Source of the DNA: Ketobacter sp964016105
Lineage (GTDB): Bacteria > Pseudomonadota > Gammaproteobacteria > Pseudomonadales > Ketobacteraceae
Reading direction: 5' to 3'
Length of the DNA: 64,000 nucleotides
Assembly: GCA_964016105.1 (NCBI GenBank)
Contig: CAXHEX010000008.1
Span: forward strand, 1 to 64,000
Both the position numbers and the translations under genes were made by a program. Position 1 is the first letter of the stretch. Each line of letters begins with the position of its first letter. This document shows, one piece after another, positions 44,701 through 50,230 of the stretch. Below the pieces are notes generated by a model. It searched no databases. It saw nothing but the letters and a program-made list of their open reading frames with translations, and was not told the origin of the DNA.

Positions 44701-46811
44701 CTGGCGAATACCGCCGCCATGGAGCCGCGCTCACACTTGGTGGCCATCAAACGGCCGCGGGCGCAGATCATTTTAACTGCGTCGGGCAAGGACATTACAC
44801 CCGCGTATACCGCAGCAGCGTACTCACCAATACTGTGGCCAGTAACACAAGCCGCCTGCACACCCAGCGAAGTCCAAAGCTGAGCCAACGCATATTGCAA
44901 TGCAAAAATAGCAGGCTGGGTGTATTGGGTTTCATTCAGCAGTGCGCTGTTGTCTCCCCACATTACCGATAGAAGAGGCTGTTCCAACTCTTCGCTCATC
45001 AATTCCGCCACTTTATCCAACGCTTGCTGGAACACGGGGAAATTCTGATACAAATCCTGACCCATACCGGCGAACTGTGCGCCCTGGCCGGTGAACATAA
45101 AGGCCAGCTTGCTGGGTGCAGTGCCCACATCCGCAATACTGATACCGTCGCTTTCGCCAGACTTTAACAGTCCGTTCAATTTGGCTGCAGCCTGGTCAGC
45201 ACTGTCGGCAATAATAGTGGCTCTGTGACGGAAGTGGTTTCGACCGGTGGCTGCGGTAAAGCAAACATCAGCCCACTCTTTACCTTGAACAGAAGGCATT
45301 TTCAGCGCGTCTGCATAGTTGCTGAGATACTCTTCCAACGCCGCCTTGGATTTTGCTGAGATGGTTAACAGGTTGGGCGCGAATTGGGTTTCTTCTGCGG
45401 TTTCTTCTTCCTGTTCGATAGGCGCTTGTTCAACCAGGATGTGACAGTTGGTGCCACTAAATCCGAAGGAACTTAAACCAGCAATTCGACTTTTTTGCTT
45501 CCACTCACGCTCTTCTGTGGGAACGTCAATAGCAATGTTAGACCAGTCAATGTAGGGGTTAGGTGTTTCAAAGTGCAGATGCTTGGGAATAGTCTCGTTA
45601 TAAATAGACAGCACCAGCTTGATAAAACCAGCAACACCCGCCGCTGCTTCCAAGTGACCCATATTGGTCTTGATGGAACCTACGGTGAGTTTTTCAGTTC
45701 GGTCTTTACCGTATACCGTATTCAGAGCGGCCAATTCAATGGGGTCACCCAGTGGAGTACCGGTGCCGTGAGCTTCAACATAGGATACTTCGTTGGGCTT
45801 AACACGGGCATCTTCCAGCGCCGCGCGCAGCACTTTCTCTTGTGCCAGTTCGTTTGGCGCGGTGATACCCTGGCTCTTACCGTCTTGGTTCACAGCAGAA
45901 CCACGCACAACAGCCAGTACGTTATCACCATCTCGCATTGCGTCAGACAGACGCTTCAATACAACAGTACCGCAACCTTCACCACGGACATAACCGTTTG
46001 CACCGCCATCAAAGGTCTTACAACGGCCGTCTGGCGATAACATGCCGGCACGGGCAAAGATCATGGAAGTGGTAGGTTCCAGGATCAGGTTAACACCCGC
46101 CGCCAGAGCCATGTCTGACTCACCTTTACGCAAGCTTTGCACTGCCAGGTGGATTGCAACCAAAGAAGATGAACAAGCGGTGTCAACCGACAAGCTTGGG
46201 CCCTGCAAGCCCAACAAATAACTCAAACGACCAGACGCTACCGAGTGGGAGTTACCCGTACCGTTGTAGGGGGACACGTCTTCTATGCTGCCGTACTGGG
46301 CTTGCATATGAGAGTAACCCATATGACAGATACCCACGAAAACACCGGTTTTAGAACCCATCAAAGAATCTGGAGCGATACCAGCATGCTCTAAGGAATC
46401 CCAAGTGGTTTCCAATAACAATCGCTGCTGTGGTTCCATCAGGGTTGCTTCAACCGGAGCAATACCGAAGAAATCCGCGTCGAACTGGTCAACGTCACTC
46501 ACCAGACCATTGGCTTTGGTGTAAAGCTTGCCAATAGCTTCTGGATCGGGATCGTAGTACTCATCTGCAGTCCAACGTTGGTCTACCATTTCCTCAATGG
46601 CATCTTCACCGTTTTTCAACAGATCCCAGAGTTGCTCTGGGCTATTGGCACCACCAGGAAGTCGACAGCCAAGTCCGATAACCGCTATGGGCTCGTGCTT
46701 TTCTTTTTCCAGTCGGCTGACTGATTCCCTTGATTTTTTGAGCTCCTTGAGAGCCTGCTTGAGAAGTTTTGCGTTATTGTTAGCGCTATCAGTATTGTTA
46801 TTATCGGACAT
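35727..46811 (-). CDS. Type I PKS, two modules: KS-AT-KR-ACP / KS-AT-DH-ER-KR-ACP
   Basis: Protein of 3694 residues. Module 1: docking coil (10-38), KS with Cys near 209, AT with GHSIGE near 659 and HAFH (malonyl), KR with GGLGGLG near 1154 and HYAAAN near 1300, ACP Ser in GIDSIMA near 1462. Module 2: KS Cys near 1692, AT GHSVGE near 2146 with HAFH, DH with His near 2448 (DHRLYE) and Asp in GLMDSCFQ near 2624, ER with GAGGVGLAA near 3107, KR with GASGGLG near 3294 and NYAAAN near 3435, ACP Ser in GLDSLMA near 3600. Module 1 should give a beta-hydroxyacyl, module 2 a fully saturated one. The DH motif has Glu where Gly is usual in HxxxGxxxxP. A long acidic tail with LSDDELAALLEAEL, in parts SDDELAALL, is a docking element. 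Confidence 0.95.
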   Translation of the reverse strand: MSDNNNTDSANNNAKLLKQALKELKKSRESVSRLEKEKHEPIAVIGLGCRLPGGANSPEQLWDLLKNGEDAIEEMVDQRWTADEYYDPDPEAIGKLYTKANGLVSDVDQFDADFFGIAPVEATLMEPQQRLLLETTWDSLEHAGIAPDSLMGSKTGVFVGICHMGYSHMQAQYGSIEDVSPYNGTGNSHSVASGRLSYLLGLQGPSLSVDTACSSSLVAIHLAVQSLRKGESDMALAAGVNLILEPTTSMIFARAGMLSPDGRCKTFDGGANGYVRGEGCGTVVLKRLSDAMRDGDNVLAVVRGSAVNQDGKSQGITAPNELAQEKVLRAALEDARVKPNEVSYVEAHGTGTPLGDPIELAALNTVYGKDRTEKLTVGSIKTNMGHLEAAAGVAGFIKLVLSIYNETIPKHLHFETPNPYIDWSNIAIDVPTEEREWKQKSRIAGLSSFGFSGTNCHILVEQAPIEQEEETAEETQFAPNLLTISAKSKAALEEYLSNYADALKMPSVQGKEWADVCFTAATGRNHFRHRATIIADSADQAAAKLNGLLKSGESDGISIADVGTAPSKLAFMFTGQGAQFAGMGQDLYQNFPVFQQALDKVAELMSEELEQPLLSVMWGDNSALLNETQYTQPAIFALQYALAQLWTSLGVQAACVTGHSIGEYAAAVYAGVMSLPDAVKMICARGRLMATKCERGSMAAVFASAEEVRSTIETLDSVIDIAAVNGPRNCVISGETPAVEQAVALLSDENIKAKMLTVSHAFHSPMMQPMLEEFGKVVAAVKLKAPRIRFISSKTGKTATQDVKKAEYWVEHVRDAVLFLNAAQELGEQKVQTCLEIGPGANLVKLAPQCIDTTTPITYQHSVDFQKAESEHLTEVVAALHCAGLDIEWSKMFVGGKCARVDLPTYPYQKQSFWVDKIRIGNYSKAAGMSFGRLLYNTDWFATELPAPKEGAASSFDELVVIADNASWLASLQGQTQITQLSLSDDADAIKDVLAPLQEKAIADGKTLPVLLVAPAMPNQLEDLPGVVHGQIHSALATAKALVSGADAGSPIRFWCVSENAYSQDDNAGINLAAYPMLGFAKGFALEVGELWGGIVDVSGSPEEMATSLLAELNSQAQEDAVSYQGPDRKVLRLGQDRLPSAKTVSLDSEGSYLVSGGLGGLGLYVADALVRSGARHLVLMSRRGDLESLEADRAELLEKLKSDGATVSVANVDVADAKAVNQLVNELAKSANPLKGIVHAAGVSAINLTHEMTVEQWEQVSRSKLEGAINLHNASENVELDVFAVFSSIASVWGSGGMAHYAAANHFLDGLVDYRLAKGLPAVGFNWGPWGGAGMATGEAAEEAERRGLTPFEPESAIEFMSKAWNGGNAHQTLVDVDWSRFREILEMRRPHPMFGTLGRNLSAGAGVTGEKSAFFKSLTALETGERAEKIVGYLQTLLGKVTGKAEGEIVDPEMPLMDLGIDSIMALEIKKQLEADTGQAMKATLIFDYPTINKIAEFFSESLYGEGSEAETVSAGQYSGEPIAIVGIGSKMPMAPNGPGDFWKLLKNGECGINDDPSDRWDVNQYLDKNEDAPGKTYTLSAGLIDDIEYFDGKLFGIAPREIESMEPQQRLVLEAAWSALENSGYAPNSVNGSKTGVFVGVGANEYIRACATGAREEDIMFIPTGNALNVIAGRVAFNLGLQGPTMTIDTACSSSAVAIHLAAQSLRNGECNMALAGGVNAMVMPETFVALSKAHMLSKEGRCKTFDETADGYVRGEGVGVLALKRLSDAERDGDNIIAVIKGSAVNQDGRSSSLTAPNGPSQETVIRAALANAGLTVDDVDWVETHGTATPLGDPIEVQSLESVYCTNRTSENPLIISSVKTNVGHLESAAGVSSVMKAALSLQHEEIPPHLHFTKFNPHIAVDASKFTIPTESREWKAGERTRRVGISSFGFSGTNVHMILEEAPKRAEVINATERKSHLLTLSGKTEGAVLGLAKRYAEFLQDDNLNQQAVNFADIAFTANTARQHFEHRVSVVAPDAAGAADKLKQIAEGVSVNGSFKGEGDVITTGTAWLFTGQGSQYAGMAKDLYETNPAFKQHLDECDKLFEQEAASSLLELLWGDRSEEIDNTQYTQPAIFALEYALARHWQSLGIKPSVMVGHSVGEFAAAVLAGIMSLEDAMRLIVARGRLMVEKCETGDMAAILSTEEDVAALLEGETEVQAAAYNAPGNTVVSGTASGIAALIEKAKAKDIDARLLKVSHAFHSNMMEPMLDEFKAVAESITFGKANMDIVSTVTGELNKGEMSTAAYWVDHVKRPVMFVKAINQLPEKEVNLCLEIGPGSTLTGLATQILGQEKCRFVHTLRAKQDSGRQFNLAAGQLYSLGVDLDWKAFDQPFSRQRVAVPSYAFDRKRYWLGDNDTGMAVGGGAMGEVTENVLNMLRSPMSDDFYFENNFGAEHPFNLDDHRLYEVVVAPGAFHVANTILCARDVYGEKPVNLDDVVFPEPFILEEGQQRRLHYGFKKLSGKDSPDFEVKGFSRDIKSSGENDWTMHASMNVTACEGPDATQVLTPEDIEQIQGRATHQLDGDMFYGEMWKVGYQLGSQFRWIKAFWRRPGETLTKLRVPESAMEQGKYIIHPGLMDSCFQSSALASMHEDFDTTKVDAIYIPFALENLRFFTKPTTELWCHVKIKNPPENPEEVAESYSHTIQVYDDQGNILIDVETLHSKRAPKEALLRAISKDPFDCHYQVHWKTQAIPSDQEVKPLAGNYLVVGESNSLSLAITNEVAAQTDAQCWHVQCDADATGFEQDGSTIKLNPSDGGQWMQAIGAVGGIEKVAGLIYVAPQDMPGDDLMALQQRTFSPILNMLKALQLMSGTNSPRLWCVTESAVSVQRSDTQVNPAQSTVIGFGKVLDMEHSEYSAVLVDVDAESDGRAAKAVVQEMLQQPTEKLVAYRRGSRFVARLARSGVEAAGMPIPEAPYRLIIEKKGTFEDLKFVSFEPPKLGAQEIGVKVLSAGLNFRDVMGVLDVYPGEAGPLGGECIGEVIELGSEVTDFQVGDVVMVPLTSSCMSTQTVTDAKLANKVPANLSVNEASTIPVVYCTALHGLKNLAKLKKGERVLIHAGAGGVGLAAIYIAKHIGAEVFATASEKKRDYLHKIGVEHVFDSRSLDFAQQIRNVTGGEGVDVVLNSLAGEFITTSMNLLNENGRFIEIGKADIWGDDRVKAFREDIYYEAFDLVVLTLQNPMALREMMQEIVVNVEAGHYQPLPYTVFKHKEAMDAFRYMAQGKHVGKILINPDDPEIAVKDDRSYLITGASGGLGMLFANWLADHGAGEVVLAARRDVRDVDPDGVKAIEAKGTRVTTVKADSGDREAVEAMMQTVAENSMPLAGVIHAAGVLADAFVVNQDMASFEKVMAPKLAGAWYLHEATKSMNLDMFVLFSSLSSLLGAPGQANYAAANAFLDGLAYYRRGLGMPGMAINWGPWGEVGMAANSQVEANAAASGVHLIDPEEGLKWFGQLLESNPVQRGLMVIDWAALANMSGSIPPFLSELDVKASVGVDADLQKMADEFRANLADAPIDERTPMLIDKICEQIIRVMGLDESENINPNQPLQELGLDSLMAVELRNILCALIGKQLPATLMFKYPTVSSLSTFLIQDMFADEMAEAEQDAEEANAEAAQTEQQEEEDQLDELSDDELAALLEAELDDEEDD

Positions 46812-46890
46812 GTTAACCCCGCGACGTTGGTAGTCGGCTTTCTATTGATCTGTAAATCGGATTCTTGTTTTGGTTATGGTACTTAAATTC

Positions 46891-49008
46891 TTAGGCCGTA
46901 TTCTTGGCATCTTCGGCCTGATCTTCAGCATCTTGCCTCTCTATATCCTTAGTGTTTAATTCCGTAGCAAAATGATCGATCAGAGCCCTAACTGTTGGGT
47001 ATCGCAGCAACTCTGTTGCCGGGATAGTGCGATTAATCTTATCTTGCAGCTGATCCACCAAGTCTATGGCCTCGATTGAATCCACTCCCAGTTCTGAGAA
47101 GGTGACATCAAGGTCGATATGATGGGGCTCCAGGTTCAACTTATCGCCCACCCAGTTTTGCATTTCGGCATACAGCTCCGTTTGCCAATCGGTAAACTCC
47201 TGCTTTTCGGCTTTTGGCGCTCTAGCCGTTTTCACTGGCACGTTGGCGGCAGACTCCCAGGCAAACAGTGGCGTAAAGCCACCATGCTGGTACATTTTCT
47301 TCGCCTCAGTACGCTGAATTTTACCGCTGGAGGTTTTGGGAAGATTACCTGGAGCGATAAATACGATGGACTTGGCAGCAATTCCGTGGCGACTGGCAAT
47401 AGCCTTAGAACCAGAGATAGCCAATTGCTGGAAATCCGTTTGGCCCGGGGCCGAATTGGACACTTCCTGCATGATCACTAACTCTTCTTTGCCGTTTTCT
47501 GTAATAGAGAATGCCGCACCACAACCTTTTCGGTAGGTGGGATTAGACGATTGCAACGAAAACTCAATGTCTTGAGGATAGTGGTTACGGCCCGCCACAA
47601 TGATTAACTCTTTAATACGACCCGTCACGTACAGCTCGTCTTCCCACATGAGACCTAAGTCGCCACTACGCATATAGGTCTTGCCGCTGGCGTCATCTTT
47701 GATAGTTGCACGGAACACGCTGTCTGAATAACTGGGCTTGTTCCAGTAACCACTTGCCACCGCAGGGCCGCTGATCCAGATCTCCCCCACTTCACCATCG
47801 GCGCAAGCTCGCTCAGATTTAGGATCCACTATTTTCACATCGGTTTCCAAAGCCAACACGCCAGAACTCACCAAAGGAGCCGAATCGGCTGCATCCTCGG
47901 GCTTGGCCACTTTTAACTTACCTTTAGCTAAGTGATCCAAATCGGCATCAAGTACTTTCGCACCGCGGGAAGCTGGAGAACCTGCCACATACAGGGTCGC
48001 TTCCGCGAGACCGTAGCAAGGCAAAAACGCCCCCTTGTCAAATCCGCACTGCCCGAACTTATCGGCGAAGCTGTTTAAACTGTCCACCTGGATAGGCTCA
48101 GCACCGTTGAAGGCCACCTGCCAAGTTGAAAGATCCAGCTCGGCCAGTTGTTCTTCTTTTACCTTGCGCACGCAGTATTGGTAAGAGAAATTGGGGCCAC
48201 CACTGATGTTTGCGCCCATGTCGCTGATGGTTTTTAACCATATGAAAGGGTTTTTCAGGAAGGTCAATGGCGACATCAGGGTAACTTTGGCGGCGATGAA
48301 CAGCGGCGTCAAAATACCGCCAATCAAGCCCATATCGTGGAAAGGAGGCAACCAGATAACGGCTTTCAGGTCTGACGACATTTCCTCAACACTTTTGCCT
48401 TCAGCAAACACAGACATGATTTGCTTGAAATTGGCCAACAGGTTTCCGTGGCTCACCATCACGCCTTTAGGGTGACCGGTGGAGCCAGAGGTATACTGCA
48501 AAAAGGCAATATCATCAGGGCTTGAGTCATATAGCGTGAAGCCAGAAGCATCCACATTGGCCATCATGGCGTCAGTGGCGATGCAGGGGATGTTGATACC
48601 GTTACTGGGATTAGCAACCCAAGCTTCGATCATGGGCAGCAGCATGCTGGAAGAAAGGATGGCTCCCGCGTCACAATCCTGCACCACGCGCTTCAAACGC
48701 TCGATGTCACGGGCACCCATGGGAGGGTAAGCTGGGACCGGGACGCAGCCAGCGTATAAACACCCGAAGAATGCTCGCACATAATCCAGACCTGGGGTGT
48801 AAAGAAGCATTAAATTGCGACCGGCTAAGCCTTTTTCAACCAAACCTGCCGCTATCTTAGTAGCGGACTCATCAAGGCCAGCAAAAGAAAGCGTGCCTTC
48901 CTCGTTGCCACTATCGCCGAGGAACGACATTACTGTTGCGTCACCTTTGTCAGTGGCTCGCGAACTTGCCATCTCAACTAGGTTTTTAAATTCTGGAAAC
49001 CCTTTCAT
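46891..49008 (-). CDS. Fatty acyl-AMP ligase fused to ACP (loading protein)
   Basis: Protein of 705 residues. The first 590 residues are a FAAL: QYTSGSTGHPKG near 168, WLPPFHDMGLIGG, YGLAEATLY, RSGDLG, GRIKELII and PKTSSGKIQR. FAALs adenylate free fatty acids and pass them to an ACP and not to CoA. A C-terminal ACP (about 610-690) has its phosphopantetheine Ser in GVDSIEA near 642 and ends in an acidic tail for docking. AGGTGG seven bases before the ATG supports the start. It is the first gene of the leftward polyketide operon, 79 bp ahead of the two-module PKS, so it is the obvious starter-loading enzyme. The chain length is not predictable. Confidence 0.94.
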   Translation of the reverse strand: MKGFPEFKNLVEMASSRATDKGDATVMSFLGDSGNEEGTLSFAGLDESATKIAAGLVEKGLAGRNLMLLYTPGLDYVRAFFGCLYAGCVPVPAYPPMGARDIERLKRVVQDCDAGAILSSSMLLPMIEAWVANPSNGINIPCIATDAMMANVDASGFTLYDSSPDDIAFLQYTSGSTGHPKGVMVSHGNLLANFKQIMSVFAEGKSVEEMSSDLKAVIWLPPFHDMGLIGGILTPLFIAAKVTLMSPLTFLKNPFIWLKTISDMGANISGGPNFSYQYCVRKVKEEQLAELDLSTWQVAFNGAEPIQVDSLNSFADKFGQCGFDKGAFLPCYGLAEATLYVAGSPASRGAKVLDADLDHLAKGKLKVAKPEDAADSAPLVSSGVLALETDVKIVDPKSERACADGEVGEIWISGPAVASGYWNKPSYSDSVFRATIKDDASGKTYMRSGDLGLMWEDELYVTGRIKELIIVAGRNHYPQDIEFSLQSSNPTYRKGCGAAFSITENGKEELVIMQEVSNSAPGQTDFQQLAISGSKAIASRHGIAAKSIVFIAPGNLPKTSSGKIQRTEAKKMYQHGGFTPLFAWESAANVPVKTARAPKAEKQEFTDWQTELYAEMQNWVGDKLNLEPHHIDLDVTFSELGVDSIEAIDLVDQLQDKINRTIPATELLRYPTVRALIDHFATELNTKDIERQDAEDQAEDAKNTA

Positions 49009-49378
49009 TTTTTTACCACCTGCGGTCTTTATTCATGATTACAAGACGGAGGCGTGCTCATAGGTATAAAGGGCAATCTCGATATCGACTTTCATCCAAC
49101 CTGAAACAGGTTTGCTATCGGAATCCATCGATAAGGACATAGGTCTGCTTGTACTGCCTTTTATTGTTTTTATCAGCACCACCCATTGGCAAGCTCAGGG
49201 TACGTTTGTGCTCGTCGAAAAAACTTGTAAGATACGGCCATAAAAGTGACAGTCTGTAATCATCGCAATTTAGAAAACCACTTATACAACAACAACTTAC
49301 AAGATTCTCAGAAGCAATTAAGATACACCTCGCTTATTAATCCAACAAAACGACACAGTTTTGCCTTAGCCCATTAAC
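49009..49378. other. 370-bp region upstream of the polyketide operon
   Basis: There is no supported gene here. It lies between the type II thioesterase stop and the FAAL start, both leftward, and contains the FAAL ribosome-binding site next to 49008. AT-rich stretches near 49210-49330 could carry the operon promoter, but I find no convincing -35/-10 pair or palindrome. Confidence 0.4.
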
Positions 49379-50200
49379 TTAAAAGGCTATCAAGTCTGCT
49401 TCATCTTCCTGGGATAAAATGGCCAATATACGATTTAAGTTTGCCAGGAACGGTTGCTGTTGATCCTGGATAAAAAAGTGGCCACCTTCAAAAACTTTAT
49501 GGTCAAAGCGAGAAGAAGTAGCATGCCGCCAGGCATCTAACTCTTCCCTGGATGCCGCCTTATCGTCAGTGGCTGAAAACAGATAGATAGGACAATCCAC
49601 CCGTGAACCACTGCTATGCAAGGTACTATCGTTAAGATGGAGATCTGCTTTAATTACAGGAAGATAAAAATCCATCATCTCTTGGCTGCTGCGAATGGCA
49701 TCGGGCATGCCACCCAACTCATCCAGCTGCTTTAAAAATTCATCGTCACTCAGATCGGACAAAACCAGGGCAGGCTCCAAGTGAGGAGCCCTTCTCGCAC
49801 TCACACATAAACCGCTTACGGTGAAACCGGCCTTTTGTAACTCCAACGCCACCAAGAAACCCACCAGAGAACCAAAACTGTGGCCATAAATGACGATTGG
49901 CTTATCTGCGACGGAAGAACTGCTGGCAAGCACCGGCTCAATAATATGCGCCACATTGGTGGCCATTGGCTCGCTATGCAACGATTCACGTCCGGGATAA
50001 TTTACTGCCCACACTTCCGCAGTTGGGATGCTGTCAGCCCAGCGCCGGTACATGGAAGCCCCGCTTCCAGCGCAGGGAAAACACAGCAAACGGAAGCTGG
50101 CATTGGGGTTGGCCTTGAAACAGGCCAGAGACTTATTTTTACCAAAAATCATTGCAGACCTCAGCGCAAGATGATTAGATTCTTTAACCTTCAGACCCAT
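49379..50200 (-). CDS. Type II (editing) thioesterase
   Basis: Protein of 273 residues of the GrsT/RifR type. It shows the family start FRLLCFPCAGSGAS, the VNYPGRE block, the nucleophile in GHSFGS near residue 107, an Asp in FSATDDKA and a C-terminal His in EGGHFFI. These enzymes clear misprimed or stalled acyl groups from carrier proteins. The gene lies upstream of, and in the same orientation as, the FAAL-PKS operon. The ATG at 50200 has AAGGA about eight bases upstream; an internal ATG at 50152 is the alternative. Only 30 bp separate it from the divergent RND gene. Confidence 0.92.
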   Translation of the reverse strand: MGLKVKESNHLALRSAMIFGKNKSLACFKANPNASFRLLCFPCAGSGASMYRRWADSIPTAEVWAVNYPGRESLHSEPMATNVAHIIEPVLASSSSVADKPIVIYGHSFGSLVGFLVALELQKAGFTVSGLCVSARRAPHLEPALVLSDLSDDEFLKQLDELGGMPDAIRSSQEMMDFYLPVIKADLHLNDSTLHSSGSRVDCPIYLFSATDDKAASREELDAWRHATSSRFDHKVFEGGHFFIQDQQQPFLANLNRILAILSQEDEADLIAF

Positions 50201-50230
50201 GTTACCCGTCCTTAAGCAATAATAAAAACG

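Noticed and set aside
24645..49008. Many other + strand open frames of 60-230 codons
   Set aside because: All are antisense or out-of-frame shadows of the large PKS/NRPS-like genes.
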